From Exophiala sp. HKRS030 (taxonomy: Eukaryota > Ascomycota > Eurotiomycetes > Chaetothyriales > Herpotrichiellaceae), in contig JAHWDD010000007.1 of assembly GCA_023897205.1 (NCBI GenBank), positions 2,914,001-2,978,000 of the forward strand: a stretch of DNA of 64,000 bases, given 5' to 3'. The notes under the pieces were generated by a model. It had not been told where the DNA came from. It saw nothing but the letters and a program-made list of their open reading frames with translations, and made no database searches. Made by a program: the position numbers and the translations under genes. Positions 22,854 through 32,936 of the stretch are shown here, one piece after another (positions within the stretch are counted from its first letter, which is position 1; each line of letters starts with the position of its first letter).

Positions 22854-23777
22854 TTACAATTTCTCAAACCGTCCATGCCTCCCCAGCCCCGAGGCAAACC
22901 TCGCTGCGCCTTTCACGCTCTCGACCTGCAAGACCTTGACGCCGTTATCAAACTCATTCCTCAACGCATCCTCGAACCCCTTGGCATCAAACGCCGCATA
23001 ATAAGCCGCATCCCTATCGGCCTTCATACAGAGCTGGGGGAACGCCAACAACTGGTGCGCGAGGCGAGTGGCCTCGACGAGCGCCATGCCCTTTGGGACG
23101 ACACGATTCGCCAACCCGATCTGCAGGGCCTCGCGCGCCGACACCGGCCGTCCGGTGAGAATCAGGTCGAGCGCGCGCCCGAGCCCAACAATCGCCTGCA
23201 ACCGCACCGTCCCCCCGTCGATCAGCGGCACCCCCCACCGCCGGCAGAATACCCCAAACACCGCGTCCTCTTCCACAACCCGCATGTCCGCTATCAGACT
23301 GAGCTCTAGCCCGCCCGCGACTGCGTGGCCTGCCACCGCGGCGATCACGGGCTTCGACACCCGCAGCCGCGACGGGCCCATTGGTGCAATATTCCCGCCG
23401 TCCACGGGCTGCAGGTGCTGCTGCTGCTGCTGCTCCTGCTCCTGGCGGGGTTCTGCCGCCGAGGCGGTGGCGGGGTTTGCTGAGTCTTGATGTGTTGACA
23501 ATGCTTTCAGGTCGGCGCCGGCGCAGAAGAAGCCCTCCGAGCCCGTGAGGATGGCGACTTTTTGGCTCGCGGATGCTTCGAATGCCAGGAATGCCGAGTA
23601 TAACAACCGTGCTGTGGCGGGGTCTACGGCGTTGCGCACGTGTGGCCGCCTGATCGTGATGGTGGTGATTCCGGACGGTGTCGTGGTCACCAGCACGCTG
23701 GGCGTGGCTGTCGCTGTCGCTGTCGCTGTGGGAGGGGATGGTGATGATGGTGGTGGTGGAGGTGGAGGTGGAGCCAT
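22854..23777 (-). CDS. Enoyl-CoA hydratase/isomerase family protein
   Basis: Crotonase-fold enzyme acting on an acyl-CoA; the exact reaction is unknown. The single exon encodes 307 residues from the ATG at 23777. Poly-Pro then Thr-Ala repeats precede the fold, so a clear targeting signal is not evident. The CoA/oxyanion motifs are FFCAGADLKAL and AGHAVAGGLELS, the latter with one catalytic Glu (GGLEL). The second catalytic Glu position of true enoyl-CoA hydratases is replaced in GVFCRRWGVPLIDGGTVRL, a signature of a divergent subgroup. A Gln-rich insert (QEQEQQQQQ) follows the first motif. It shares its strand with the FAD monooxygenase upstream; joint function is not shown. It converges with Het-C, leaving only 132 bp between stop codons. 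Confidence 0.9.
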   Translation of the reverse strand: MAPPPPPPPPSSPSPPTATATATATPSVLVTTTPSGITTITIRRPHVRNAVDPATARLLYSAFLAFEASASQKVAILTGSEGFFCAGADLKALSTHQDSANPATASAAEPRQEQEQQQQQHLQPVDGGNIAPMGPSRLRVSKPVIAAVAGHAVAGGLELSLIADMRVVEEDAVFGVFCRRWGVPLIDGGTVRLQAIVGLGRALDLILTGRPVSAREALQIGLANRVVPKGMALVEATRLAHQLLAFPQLCMKADRDAAYYAAFDAKGFEDALRNEFDNGVKVLQVESVKGAARFASGLGRHGRFEKL

Positions 23778-24351
23778 GGTGTGGGTGGAAGATCAGTCGG
23801 TGGTGTTGGGTTTCGGCTCTTGGGGTTGATAGTGGTCGGAACTGAGTTCACTGTTACTCACATGAAAAGATCGTGTCGACACCCGGGCTGAGATGTTGTA
23901 GGGTATACTCGTCCGTCGTGCACGATATCATCGATGAAACGGAAGTAGTGCTCGGGGTTTGGGGAAACATATAAATATCTAGCCTCGTCTGCCGAGGCAC
24001 GTAATTCCCGGACGTCGTTCCACTCCAACGATTCCCATGACTCAAGCACGGGCACAAGTTTATTGTGCTTAACAAGTTAAAATGGGAAAATTGGGTATGC
24101 GTCTGTGTCATCGCTATGAATTCATGTAAGTGCACATTAGAATTTTGCTTACTCGTTGATCTTCAAGTGGGTGTGCATGTTTTGTTCACGAATCTGGCAA
24201 AGACGGCCAAATCTTCGACAAGATGTCCAACTTCTACGTATCAATGCTTTCTATTGGACTGTAATTGAGATGCGAGTCTATCCATATTCCAACGGCGTTA
24301 TCTTACAATGGTCACGTTTCCTTCTCAGGGGAGAGTACAGCATCCCGCCCT
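23778..24351. other. Intergenic region
   Basis: A 574-bp gap between two genes on the minus strand: promoter of the enoyl-CoA hydratase gene and 3' end of the monooxygenase gene. Nothing else was recognised. Confidence 0.5.
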
Positions 24352-25638
24352 TTATTCCACCCAGTCGTACTCAGGAAGTTGATATTTGTCGGAGCTGGCA
24401 AATGCGCCGGCAAAATACGTCTGTACGAATTCGATGATCCCAGTCCAGACGATGAAGGCGAATATGTTGTTCCGCAGCCATATGCCCCAGGCAGTCTGCG
24501 GGGCGAGGAATGTGTGGACTAGAGGAGGGATCTTCTGCATGTCGTCGATGATCGGCTTTGCTGTTTCCGTGTAACCCTTTAGACCCGCCGCGAGGTCGCC
24601 TTTATGCCTGTTGATCTCGCCTGCGAGGAGATATGCGCCGGTAATGGCGAGCGTGGTGCCTGTGCCGGTAGGACCGGGGGCGTAGCCCGCATCACCGACG
24701 AGGACGAAGCGTCCTTTGTATAGGGTCGGAGTCTTGATCTGGACGATCTCGTTGGAGTAGAAGTCTCGCGTCGTGGCCAGACTCTCGATGATCTCCTTGG
24801 TCTTCCAGCCACCGCCTTCGAAGCGGCGTGCTATGAATGCCTTCAGCGCATCATCGCCCAGCCTTTGGGCCTCGCGGAATGGGATCATGGCGTCATGATC
24901 ACTGTGCGGGTGAACACTCATCATCACCACTCGATTCACACCGTGAGGATCGGCTCCAATGGCGATGAAACGGCCACCTGTGGAGTTGTAGCCTCGACCG
25001 ATCCTACTTCCCTCGGCAATGTCTTGATCTATCGAGAAGAAAGCTGCCCAGCTGTTGGTGGGCTCGACGTAGTCACGGACCCCGCAGCCAAGACCCATGG
25101 CTCGAGTCCTGGAAGTCGCTCCGTCGCAGGCAACGACGAGCTCATATTTCGAGGTTGGGTAGCCGTTTGTGAATTCGACGGTGATGGGACCGTCATCGTT
25201 TTCACTTTGCTGCATGGCGGAAATCTGCTCGCTGAAGACGTACTTGATATGCTTGTGATCTTTGGTCAACTCCCAGAGTATGCGTGATAGATCTCCACGA
25301 AAGATCTCGTATTCAGAAACTAGCGATTGTTGATCAGGGTTGCCTGTGGCTGTAAGAGTTCCAAAGGATCGGCCATCGTCGCCGACAATGCTGATACCGT
25401 CTATCTGTGCCAAGCTCGCTCGAACAGCCTCTTCCATGCCTGGCATTTTTCGCATGACTGCGACGCCGCTGGTGCGAATATCGACATTTTGCCCATTGAC
25501 GCGCAGATGAGGGAAGCGTTCAATGACAGTGACATTGGCTCCGGCTTTGGCTAGCCAGTAGGCTGCTGTGGGCCCAGCGATAGATGCTCCCACGACAAGG
25601 ATATTTAAGCCAGACATGGAATCTGAATTCGATGTCAT
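24352..25638 (-). CDS. FAD-dependent monooxygenase (PHBH/aromatic hydroxylase type)
   Basis: Flavoprotein monooxygenase of the p-hydroxybenzoate hydroxylase superfamily; substrate unknown. The N-terminal dinucleotide motif is NILVVGASIAGPTAAYWLAKAG (residues about 11-32) with the ribose-binding Glu in VIERFP. The middle DG motif is VVACDGATSRTRA. The second FAD motif is FVLVGDAGYAPGPTGTG near residue 310. The C-terminus carries hydrophobic residues (IWLRNNIFAFIVWTGIIEFV) that could associate with membrane. I chose the ATG at 25638 (428 residues). The Met at 25617 is equally possible, and the frame is open further upstream without resemblance to the family. No intron is seen. Such enzymes serve catabolism or secondary metabolism; no biosynthetic cluster is present here. 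Confidence 0.92.
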   Translation of the reverse strand: MTSNSDSMSGLNILVVGASIAGPTAAYWLAKAGANVTVIERFPHLRVNGQNVDIRTSGVAVMRKMPGMEEAVRASLAQIDGISIVGDDGRSFGTLTATGNPDQQSLVSEYEIFRGDLSRILWELTKDHKHIKYVFSEQISAMQQSENDDGPITVEFTNGYPTSKYELVVACDGATSRTRAMGLGCGVRDYVEPTNSWAAFFSIDQDIAEGSRIGRGYNSTGGRFIAIGADPHGVNRVVMMSVHPHSDHDAMIPFREAQRLGDDALKAFIARRFEGGGWKTKEIIESLATTRDFYSNEIVQIKTPTLYKGRFVLVGDAGYAPGPTGTGTTLAITGAYLLAGEINRHKGDLAAGLKGYTETAKPIIDDMQKIPPLVHTFLAPQTAWGIWLRNNIFAFIVWTGIIEFVQTYFAGAFASSDKYQLPEYDWVE

Positions 25639-26418
25639 GCAACCACCTCTGTGTAAAACTGCTCCTAGAAAGGGTTGATATGTTGCCTTGGGTAGGTGGA
25701 TGAGTATCGCTGGGGGCGGTACTTTGGGTCGAGTGGTGACAGGGAACAATCTCTGGGACACGAAAGAACAAGAACAACGCTCTTACATTAGAAAGAGAGG
25801 AAGAAACGTGCTGTATAGACGATAAATGAAGTTTTTGAGGGTTTCCCCCAAGTTCCCATGGATTCCTTATCACAGATACTCTCAATTCCTGACGTGTCAA
25901 GTCTGCCGTGGTCTGCTCCAGGCAGGGTCAAACATTTCGGACATTTGAAGGGCCCGAATGTCCCAGAAGACAAATAGCCTCACCGAGTGCCGAAAGCAGT
26001 AACATTTGTCTGAGAGGCTCAAGGGTCAATTAGGGCTCTGCAATCAAACTGCGCACATTTGAACCTTTGTTCAGCGTAGATTGCCGATTTCAAAGACCAT
26101 TGTGGCCGATGAGTCGTGGAACATTGGATGATTTCAACCTGCACCAGAAGACCCATTACTGGGTTCTCCAGGTGGCCGTTAAGAGACGGGAAGGGGATAT
26201 CGTATCCGTATATAGAGATAGGAACTTTTGAAGGTTTTCACGTGCCTTTGAAACGGATCTCGGGATGCGTACGGAGTACTTTTGGAGTCAGCAGTGAGTT
26301 TGGGAACTTGGGTTGTAGTGGGAAGCTTGGTGGGGATTCAAATCAGAGATGCGGCTTGGCTGACATCAATGACTGCCACACCCCCGCTGCTCTACGTAGG
26401 CTCTGGACATCCATGCTA
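25639..26418. other. Intergenic, left flank of the transposon
   Basis: A 780-bp gap with the monooxygenase promoter and one TACGGAGTA motif (26270-26278), about 140 bp from the transposon insertion. No coding sequence is seen. Confidence 0.5.
26270..26278. repeat. TACGGAGTA intergenic motif
   Basis: Exact copy of the recurrent 9-mer, in the left flank of the Tc1 element. Confidence 0.7.
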
Positions 26419-26449
26419 CAGTAAAAGCGCTAAAGTCTAGGCACACCAC
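26419..26449 (+). repeat. Left terminal inverted repeat of the Tc1 element
   Basis: Starts CAGTAAAAGCGC directly after a TA. The inner 23 bp are identical to the right repeat read on the other strand. Confidence 0.93.
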
Positions 26450-26599
26450 CTCATTTCATGATTCATGAACTTGATGCACCACGCACCAAAATTAAGCCTG
26501 TGAGTGCATCTTTTGGCCAAATTCGAAATAAAGTAGATATTCTTGATTGTGAGGTTTTCCTCTATCGACTAGTGTAGATTTGATATAGAAATGAGGCTC

Positions 26600-27688
26600 T
26601 CAAAACGGTGTATACCAGCCTTTAGCGGTATGGACCCGATTTATCCTCTCATCCATGCTCTTGATGCAATTATCGATAATCTCTTGTTCTAGGTTATCCC
26701 ATTCATGAATGATTGCTGTTTTGAGTGCTTCATAGGCCTCTCTATCCCTACTAGTAGTGAGGAGGTGAGGCCATCGCTCTATGAGGCGAGATTTCAGGAT
26801 TGCCCAGACGTTCTCGATCGGGTTGAGATCCGGCGAATAGGGTGGCCATTCAAGGCGAGGTATCGAGTGATCTGTGAACCAATCCTCGATAACTTTAGCA
26901 CGATGAATTGGTGCATTATCCTGCATAAATAGCATCCCAGGTTGCCAGCATTTAGGGATCTGATCGTCGAGAACCTGGAGATATGAGCGCGCAGAGAAGC
27001 CCTTTTTAGGAGAGTCCTCATCACGAGTCATAACAACCAAATCCGACCTCCCACCGATCCAAATTGCGCCCCAAATCATGATAGAGATATCTCTTCCTTT
27101 GATGAGAGGTTGTATCATCTCTTTATCCCACTTCTGTTGCGGCGTTCGAAACACCCAAGTTGGCCGCTTACCGGCGCCTCTTTCGAGAGAGCATTCATCG
27201 CTAAATATCACGAGAGACCAAAGGTCTGTCGTCCAATCTTTACGATCGTCTGCCCAGCGATATCGAGTAGAAGCGTTTTCAGGTGTTAAAAGAGGCCTTT
27301 TCTTAGCAACCCAGTTCTTAATTCCATACTTTTTCAAGAGCCTAGTAAATGTTGAGCGACAAAACTTTAAGCCTGACTCCTGGGCTAGCTGTCGATAAGT
27401 GATCTTTGGGTTTTGTCGGACGATGCGGAGGATGAGTCGCTCATCACGAGGATCATAGATATTAGGCCTGCCGATGCGTGGTTGTGTTGCACCTTCGTAA
27501 CGAGTAGAGGCTTGCGAAATCGTATTGCGAACTGTTCGGAGTGGAATATGTAAGGCTTCAGTAATCTGCCGCCAGGAGCCGCCAATAGTGCGTGCACCCT
27601 CGATTTTTCCGCGTTTATATGGAGTTAACTCCCTTCTCGATAATATATTTGGGTTTAGAGACTGTAGAGGCCTCCGTTGTGAAGCCAT
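26600..27688 (-). CDS. Tc1-like DDE transposase
   Basis: Cut-and-paste transposase of 362 residues in one uninterrupted frame. The ATG at 27688 is used; the frame extends three codons upstream only through TTG. The N-terminal paired helix-turn-helix domain includes RGKIEGARTIGGSWRQITEAL and a second HTH around DERLILRIVRQNPKITYRQLA. The catalytic triad is in FSDECS (Asp near 164), MQDNAPIH (Asp near 258) and DLNPIENVW (Glu near 292). There are 34 residues between the last two, the DD34E spacing of Tc1 elements. The WPPYSPDLNP block is diagnostic. No stop codon or frameshift, so it may encode an active enzyme. It lies between the element's inverted repeats with about 150 bp of left and 60 bp of right subterminal DNA. 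Confidence 0.96.
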   Translation of the reverse strand: MASQRRPLQSLNPNILSRRELTPYKRGKIEGARTIGGSWRQITEALHIPLRTVRNTISQASTRYEGATQPRIGRPNIYDPRDERLILRIVRQNPKITYRQLAQESGLKFCRSTFTRLLKKYGIKNWVAKKRPLLTPENASTRYRWADDRKDWTTDLWSLVIFSDECSLERGAGKRPTWVFRTPQQKWDKEMIQPLIKGRDISIMIWGAIWIGGRSDLVVMTRDEDSPKKGFSARSYLQVLDDQIPKCWQPGMLFMQDNAPIHRAKVIEDWFTDHSIPRLEWPPYSPDLNPIENVWAILKSRLIERWPHLLTTSRDREAYEALKTAIIHEWDNLEQEIIDNCIKSMDERINRVHTAKGWYTPF

Positions 27689-27745
27689 TGCTGTCAAAAG
27701 AGAGTGTGCAATATCATGAGTAGAACGCGTCGCGACTTTTGACGC

Positions 27746-27776
27746 GTGGTGTGCCTAGACTTTAGCGCACCCACTG
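27746..27776 (-). repeat. Right terminal inverted repeat of the Tc1 element
   Basis: Ends GCGCACCCACTG directly before a TA. It is the inverted partner of the left repeat, with four differences near the outer end. Confidence 0.93.
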
Positions 27777-29068
27777 TATGACGGGCTCTAACTAGTTAAG
27801 TAAGGCACGTAAGGTAACAGTGCGTGAGTGCCCACTGCCTAGGCACCTCGAGGCACCTATAACTCGGTGAGATGATGAGATCTCTCAACTCGAATTCGTC
27901 CCTGTGATCCCATGCAGCCGACTTCACCTTGCAACGTCCGGTCGGCAACTGTTGCACGTTTTGACGTTTCACGACGACAACCTCGATTGGAATTCACAAG
28001 TAATCGACGTCAATTAGACTCAAGGACCGTTTGACTGCTGCGCCGCAGGTTGTACGTTTGACATGGACCGAATCCTGGAAATCAAACACAAAGGGTTGGA
28101 ATTGGTGCGGGGCGGCGCGTGTGTCTAGGCTAAGTTTAGGCAAGGTGGCCGCTGCAAATGTCAGGGATGGGGCATGGCCAGGGCGATCGACTGGCCAAGA
28201 GCCCAAGACGGCACATTTCGATGCCCTCAGGTGCCTCTAAACCGACCTGGAGACGCGCGTGAACCCGCCTAAGAGGTCAGTGCCACAAGACCTCACGGAC
28301 CTCCAGGGCCTCCTTAGCCCCTTAGGCCTTAGCTCACGAGGAGTCCAGGAGTCTGCAGGCGTGGCAGGTTTACGAGTGCTTATCCCGCGGACCGCCCAAG
28401 CCATTGACATCATTGCTGCTGTCGTTTCACGGTTTCACGATCGGCGGCAACACGCCAATCTACGGTCGAACAGTACATGCCATTCATTCAAGCTCCACAA
28501 GATGCAAGATGCGATGCGTCGTGCAAACTGCAAACGGCAAACCGCCAACCGCCAACCGCCAACCGCCAACCGCCCTTCATCCTCACTAATAAGTGCCCCG
28601 TAGGTTAGACACCCAAGTACTCCTCCCAGGCGCCAAACCCAGATTTTCCTCACGATCGTGACCTGAAGTCGCTAACGAGCAAACCCCCAGTCGTGCCAAT
28701 CTAGTTAGTTAGCCTCTTACCAGGTGCCAGACTCCAGTTACATACTGGCGACTCGCTACCTTGCTTAGCCTCGTCCCTCTCACTCACTTCCTTGTTTATC
28801 AAAACCCACCATTCTTACAACCCTTGTCTACTGTCCTTTGTCTTCCTGTTTCCCTGCTTCGCCATCCTACTAAAGATACAAACAATACCTTACTTGTTCG
28901 ACTCTTCTTGGTCCTCGCCTTTGTTCCAATACACAACCCTATCCTCTTCTTGCTTGCAAGGGTCACCCGAAAAAAAACCAACGCATCAACCATCCCTCCC
29001 ATCATGCCCCTCAAACCTCCCAATCCATAAACAGTTCAAACACACATCGCTACACACATTTTCTAGAA
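27777..29068. other. Intergenic, right flank of the transposon and CSC1 leader
   Basis: A 1.3-kb gap with a short tandem repeat at 28540-28574. From about 28740 it becomes a pyrimidine-rich leader running to the CSC1 start. Short frames here show no domain. Confidence 0.5.
28540..28574. repeat. Heptanucleotide tandem repeat (AACCGCC)n
   Basis: Five units of AACCGCC, the last ending in a C-rich variant. Just upstream, related CAAACGGCAA segments look like degenerate units. Confidence 0.85.
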
Positions 29069-32000
29069 ATGTCTGGCACCACCAACATCACCATAATTGG
29101 CGGCGAGCAAGCGTCAGCCGCTGCACAGTCAAGGAATGGTCAAAGCGCCGGCCAGTTTGCTGCCTCTCTGGTCACTGCCATTGCCCTATTTGCCATACAA
29201 GCCCTCATCTTCCTCCTCATAAAAGATCGCTTCGCTCGCATCTACCAGCCTAGAACATATCTCGTACCGGAAAGAGAAAGGACCAAGCCCTCGCCTCAAG
29301 GGTGGTGGGCCTGGATCGCTCCTGTCATTAGCACGTCCAACTCCGAGTTCGTTCAAAAGTGCGGCCTCGATGCCTATTTCTTTCTGAGATATCTACGCAC
29401 CCTCCTCAAGATCTTTGTTCCAGCAGCACTGGTCATCCTTCCGATTCTGATTCCCCTGAATCTCGTCGACGGTCGCGGTGCTCAATATGCCTTGGGCGAT
29501 CGGGCAAACGACAACAATGTCACTGGCTTGGATCAGCTGGCATGGGGAAATGTCGCTCCCAATCACACTGGTCGCTATTGGGCTCACTGGTTACTGGCAC
29601 TAGCCCTTGTCATCTGGGTTTGCTTCGTTTCCTTTGATGAATTACGAAATTACATTCGTATGCGTCAGGCATACATGACCTCTCCACAGCACCGCTTACG
29701 CGCCTCTGCAACCACCGTTCTTGTCAGCTCCATTCCACACAAATGGTGCACCCGCGAAGCCCTTGACGGCCTCTACGATGTCTTCCCGGGCGGTGTCAGG
29801 AATATCTGGATCAACAGAAATTACGACGAACTCAATGAAAAGATCAAACGACGCGACAAGCTCGCCCTGACCTTGGAAGCCGCTGAAACTGATCTGATTA
29901 AAAAATGTTTCAAGCAAAACGAAAAGAACATTGCCAAGGCCGACAAGATTGCTGGCACCAAGTTGACCAAGGCAGAGAAGAAATCACGAGCTGCTGTTCA
30001 CGATGATGTTGCCGACCAAGCTGCACACGGACACGGTCTGACAACTGGAAATCCTCATCAGGTTGACCATAATATCCGTGACGTCCTGGACGGCCATCGC
30101 GATGATTCCTCCGAAGGCGAATCTCTGTCGGATGTCGAGACTGAACCCGAAGCTCAACGCAACAGACGTGCTATCCCTATTCCCGTCATTGGTGAGGGTT
30201 TGGCAGCGGTTACCCATGGGCTGGACAAAGTCGGTAACAAACTAATTGGCGGGTTTCGCGGCGTCAACAAAGACCTCAATGATACTATCGACACGACCAA
30301 CGGTTTCGTCGCTCCAGCTGCACGAGACAGTGACTTGGGTCGTAGTTCAAATGACGAATCTCACCCACACAAGCGTGCCGCCCGTCCTACTAAAACAACT
30401 CAAAGGACTCCTGGACAACCTAAGAGAGTCAACCCAGGAAACACCACGGCAGCTTCCAGATCACACAATGAAGAGGACGTCGAGAAAACTCGGCGCTACG
30501 ACGGTCAAAGTAGCCCAATATCTCGATCTAGTACGGTCCGAGACGACAAGCTACCTGACACAAAGCCGACTACCAAGCTCGACAAAATCCTGCTGGCCCT
30601 CAAGCTAAAACAACCCCAAAGGAGCCTGTCGAATATCCAGAAGCATTCCTCACTGACTTCACTCATCATCCAGACGACGCTGTCTGGAGACGCTACTTGA
30701 CAGACAAAGATCGCGACACCATGAGACTTCCTATCTTCGGATGGCAATGGATGTTTGCTCTTCCTTTTGTTGGCGAAAAGGTGGATACCATCGAATACTG
30801 TCGGAAGGAAGTTGCGAGGTTGAATGTTGAGATCGAAGATGATCAAGCACATCCAGAGCGATTTCCCCTCATGAATTCGGCTTTTATCCAGTTCAATCAT
30901 CAGGTCGCTGCACACATGGCTTGTCAAAGTGTTAGCCATCATATCCCCAAACAAATGGCTCCCCGTATGGTGGAGATCGATCCTGAAGATGTAATTTGGG
31001 ACAATATGTCCACCCCCTGGTGGTCAGCTTACATCCGTACATTCGCTGTCGTGACTGTCATCGTGGCGATGATCATCCTATGGGCAATTCCGGTCGCTTT
31101 CACTTCCGCATTGTCGCAATTAGATATTGCGGCTAGGAGTGTCACATGGCTCAACTGGGTCCTTGAGATACCCGCATGGTTCAGAAGTGTCCTGCAGGGT
31201 GTGCTGCCTCCTGCACTTCTTGGTCTCTTACTCTTCATTCTGCCACTGCTCCTCCGAACTCTGGTTCGATGGCAAGGAACGCAGTCCGGCATGCTGGTGG
31301 AATTGTCAGTCCAACGCTACTACTTCTATTTCCTCTTCGTCCAATTGTTCTTGGTCGTCACTATTGCCTCAGCAGCGACGCAGTTTATTTCCTTGTTCAC
31401 AAGCGTGGATGGAGTGACAGGAATTCCTGACTTACTTGGTAGAAATATCCCCGCGCTTCCAACTACTTCTTCTCCTACATGTTGCTGCAAGCACTCTCCG
31501 TCAGTGCCGGAGCACTTCTTCAGGTTGGTAGTCTTGTTGGCTGGTTTATCCTCGCGCCAATATTCGACAGCACTGCCAGGGCCAAATTCAAACGACAGAC
31601 AGATCTTTCAAACATCCAATGGGGTACATTCTTTCCCGTGTACACCAATTTGGCTTGCATAGGTCTGATCTATTCGGTCATCTCACCACTGATTTTGATC
31701 TTCAACATCATCACATTCTCGCTGTTCTGGTTCGTGTATCGATTCAACACTCTCTATGTGGTCCGCTTCACACGCGATACTGGTGGACTGCTGTACCCGA
31801 ATGCAATCAACACAACTTTCGTTGGGGTCTATGTCATGCAAGTCGCCTTGATAGGCATGTTCTTTTTGGTTCGAGATGCCGATGACAATGTCGCCTGCTT
31901 CGGCCAAGCGATCGGCACTATTGTCATGCTCATCTTGACTGTGGCTTATCAACTTTTACTCAACAATGCTTTTAGTCCGTTGTTTCGATATTTACCGATC

Positions 32001-32936
32001 ACTCTTGAGGATGACGCTTGTCGACGTGACGAAGAGTTTGCTCGAGCCATGCAAATCAAACATGGATTGATCGATAACGAAGTTGAGGAAGAAGACTTGG
32101 AAGATCAACTGGAGCGTAACGAGCGCCAGGAAAGACAAGAAGATCGGGAAGAGCAGGAGTATGAGCTACAGAATATTGATCGTGAGAAGAAAGAACGCCT
32201 TGAGCGACAGCGCTCACGGAAACTTCCAGAGCTGGAGCCGTACGAGTTTCAGAATCCAGAAATTACGATGGCGCTGGACGCTGACAGTAGAGGGATACGC
32301 TGGGCCAAAGCGGCGGCTCACAAAACCGCTGGAACCACCAAGCAGATACTACCTCGGACCTTATCCCGCAAAGACAACCGTGACAGTCGCAAGTCATGGG
32401 CAGACCGCAGCCATGAGCGCAATCGCCGAGCGTCGAGTTATGGAATGTCTGACAGCCCGTCACAAAGTCGCAGCAGAGTTAGGAGCGAAGCCGCTTTGGA
32501 ATCGGCCATTGAAGAACGCCAGCGAAAAGCTCGCAAGCGACGGATTTCACCCCCTCGCAATGTACTCAACACTCTCAACAACTTCAATCCCATCACTGGA
32601 AACGAGAAAGACGTCGAAGCTCAACGAGCTGCGCGTAACCAGTTGGCTGATGCACTTTTCGCCGGCATCAACGATGAACTGGAAGACCTTACCCCTGAGG
32701 AGCGCGACATGTTGGTGGAACGTGCGTTCAGACACAGTGCACTGCGGGCCAAGCGTCCGGTCATTTGGCTTCCCCGTGACGAGCTCGGCGTTAGTGATGA
32801 CGAGATTCTTCGCATGGGTGAATTCAGTTCCCATCTCTGGGTTAGCAATATCAGGCAGGGCTTGGATTCCAAAGGACGGTGCGTGTACAGTGGCGCCCCA
32901 CCCGACTTCAGCCAGGTGGATTTGATTCAACTATAG
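29069..32936 (+). CDS. CSC1/OSCA-type stress-gated cation channel, two frameshifts
   Basis: Multi-span plasma-membrane channel of the DUF221 family (CSC1/OSCA/TMEM63), gated by osmotic or mechanical stress in characterised members. The N-terminal helix is SLVTAIALFAIQALIFLLIKDRF, and two further helices follow by residue 200. A cytosolic loop carries a Lys/Asp-rich low-complexity insert at about residues 300-515. The pore block and C-terminal helices follow (SNYFFSYMLLQALSVSAGALLQVGSL...). A charged coil and the PHM7-like terminal domain (VIWLPRDELGVSDDEI) complete it. The frame breaks twice. One extra A at 30584-30587 (AAAA) and one extra C at 31449-31452 (CCCC) would yield a continuous 1,289-residue protein, the second restoring NIPRASNYFFSYM. 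No intron is needed. Undercalled homopolymers are more likely than real lesions, because everything downstream stays conserved. Confidence 0.93.

Larger units (their letters stand above)
26419..27776 (-). mobile_element. Tc1/mariner-type DNA transposon, apparently full length
   Basis: A 1,358-bp element bounded by TA duplications (26417-26418 and 27777-27778). Its 31-bp terminal inverted repeats (26419-26449 and 27746-27776) begin CAGT. The inner 23 bp (GCGCTAAAGTCTAGGCACAC plus CAC) are identical between ends; positions 5-8 differ (AAAA left, GGGT right). It holds a single uninterrupted transposase gene. Size, TA target and CAGT ends fit Tc1-like elements. The intact frame and matching ends suggest recent insertion or constraint. 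Whether it can still move is unknown. Confidence 0.95.

Noticed and set aside
22854..25638. Enoyl-CoA hydratase plus FAD monooxygenase (with nearby P450) as a biosynthetic cluster
   Set aside because: There is no backbone synthase, transporter or regulator; the P450 is 20 kb away among housekeeping genes. Shared strand alone is weak evidence.
28540..28574. Tandem AACCGCC units as a telomere-like or CRISPR-like array
   Set aside because: Five direct 7-bp units without spacers, inside a chromosome arm, are a plain minisatellite. Fungal telomere repeats are TTAGGG-type.
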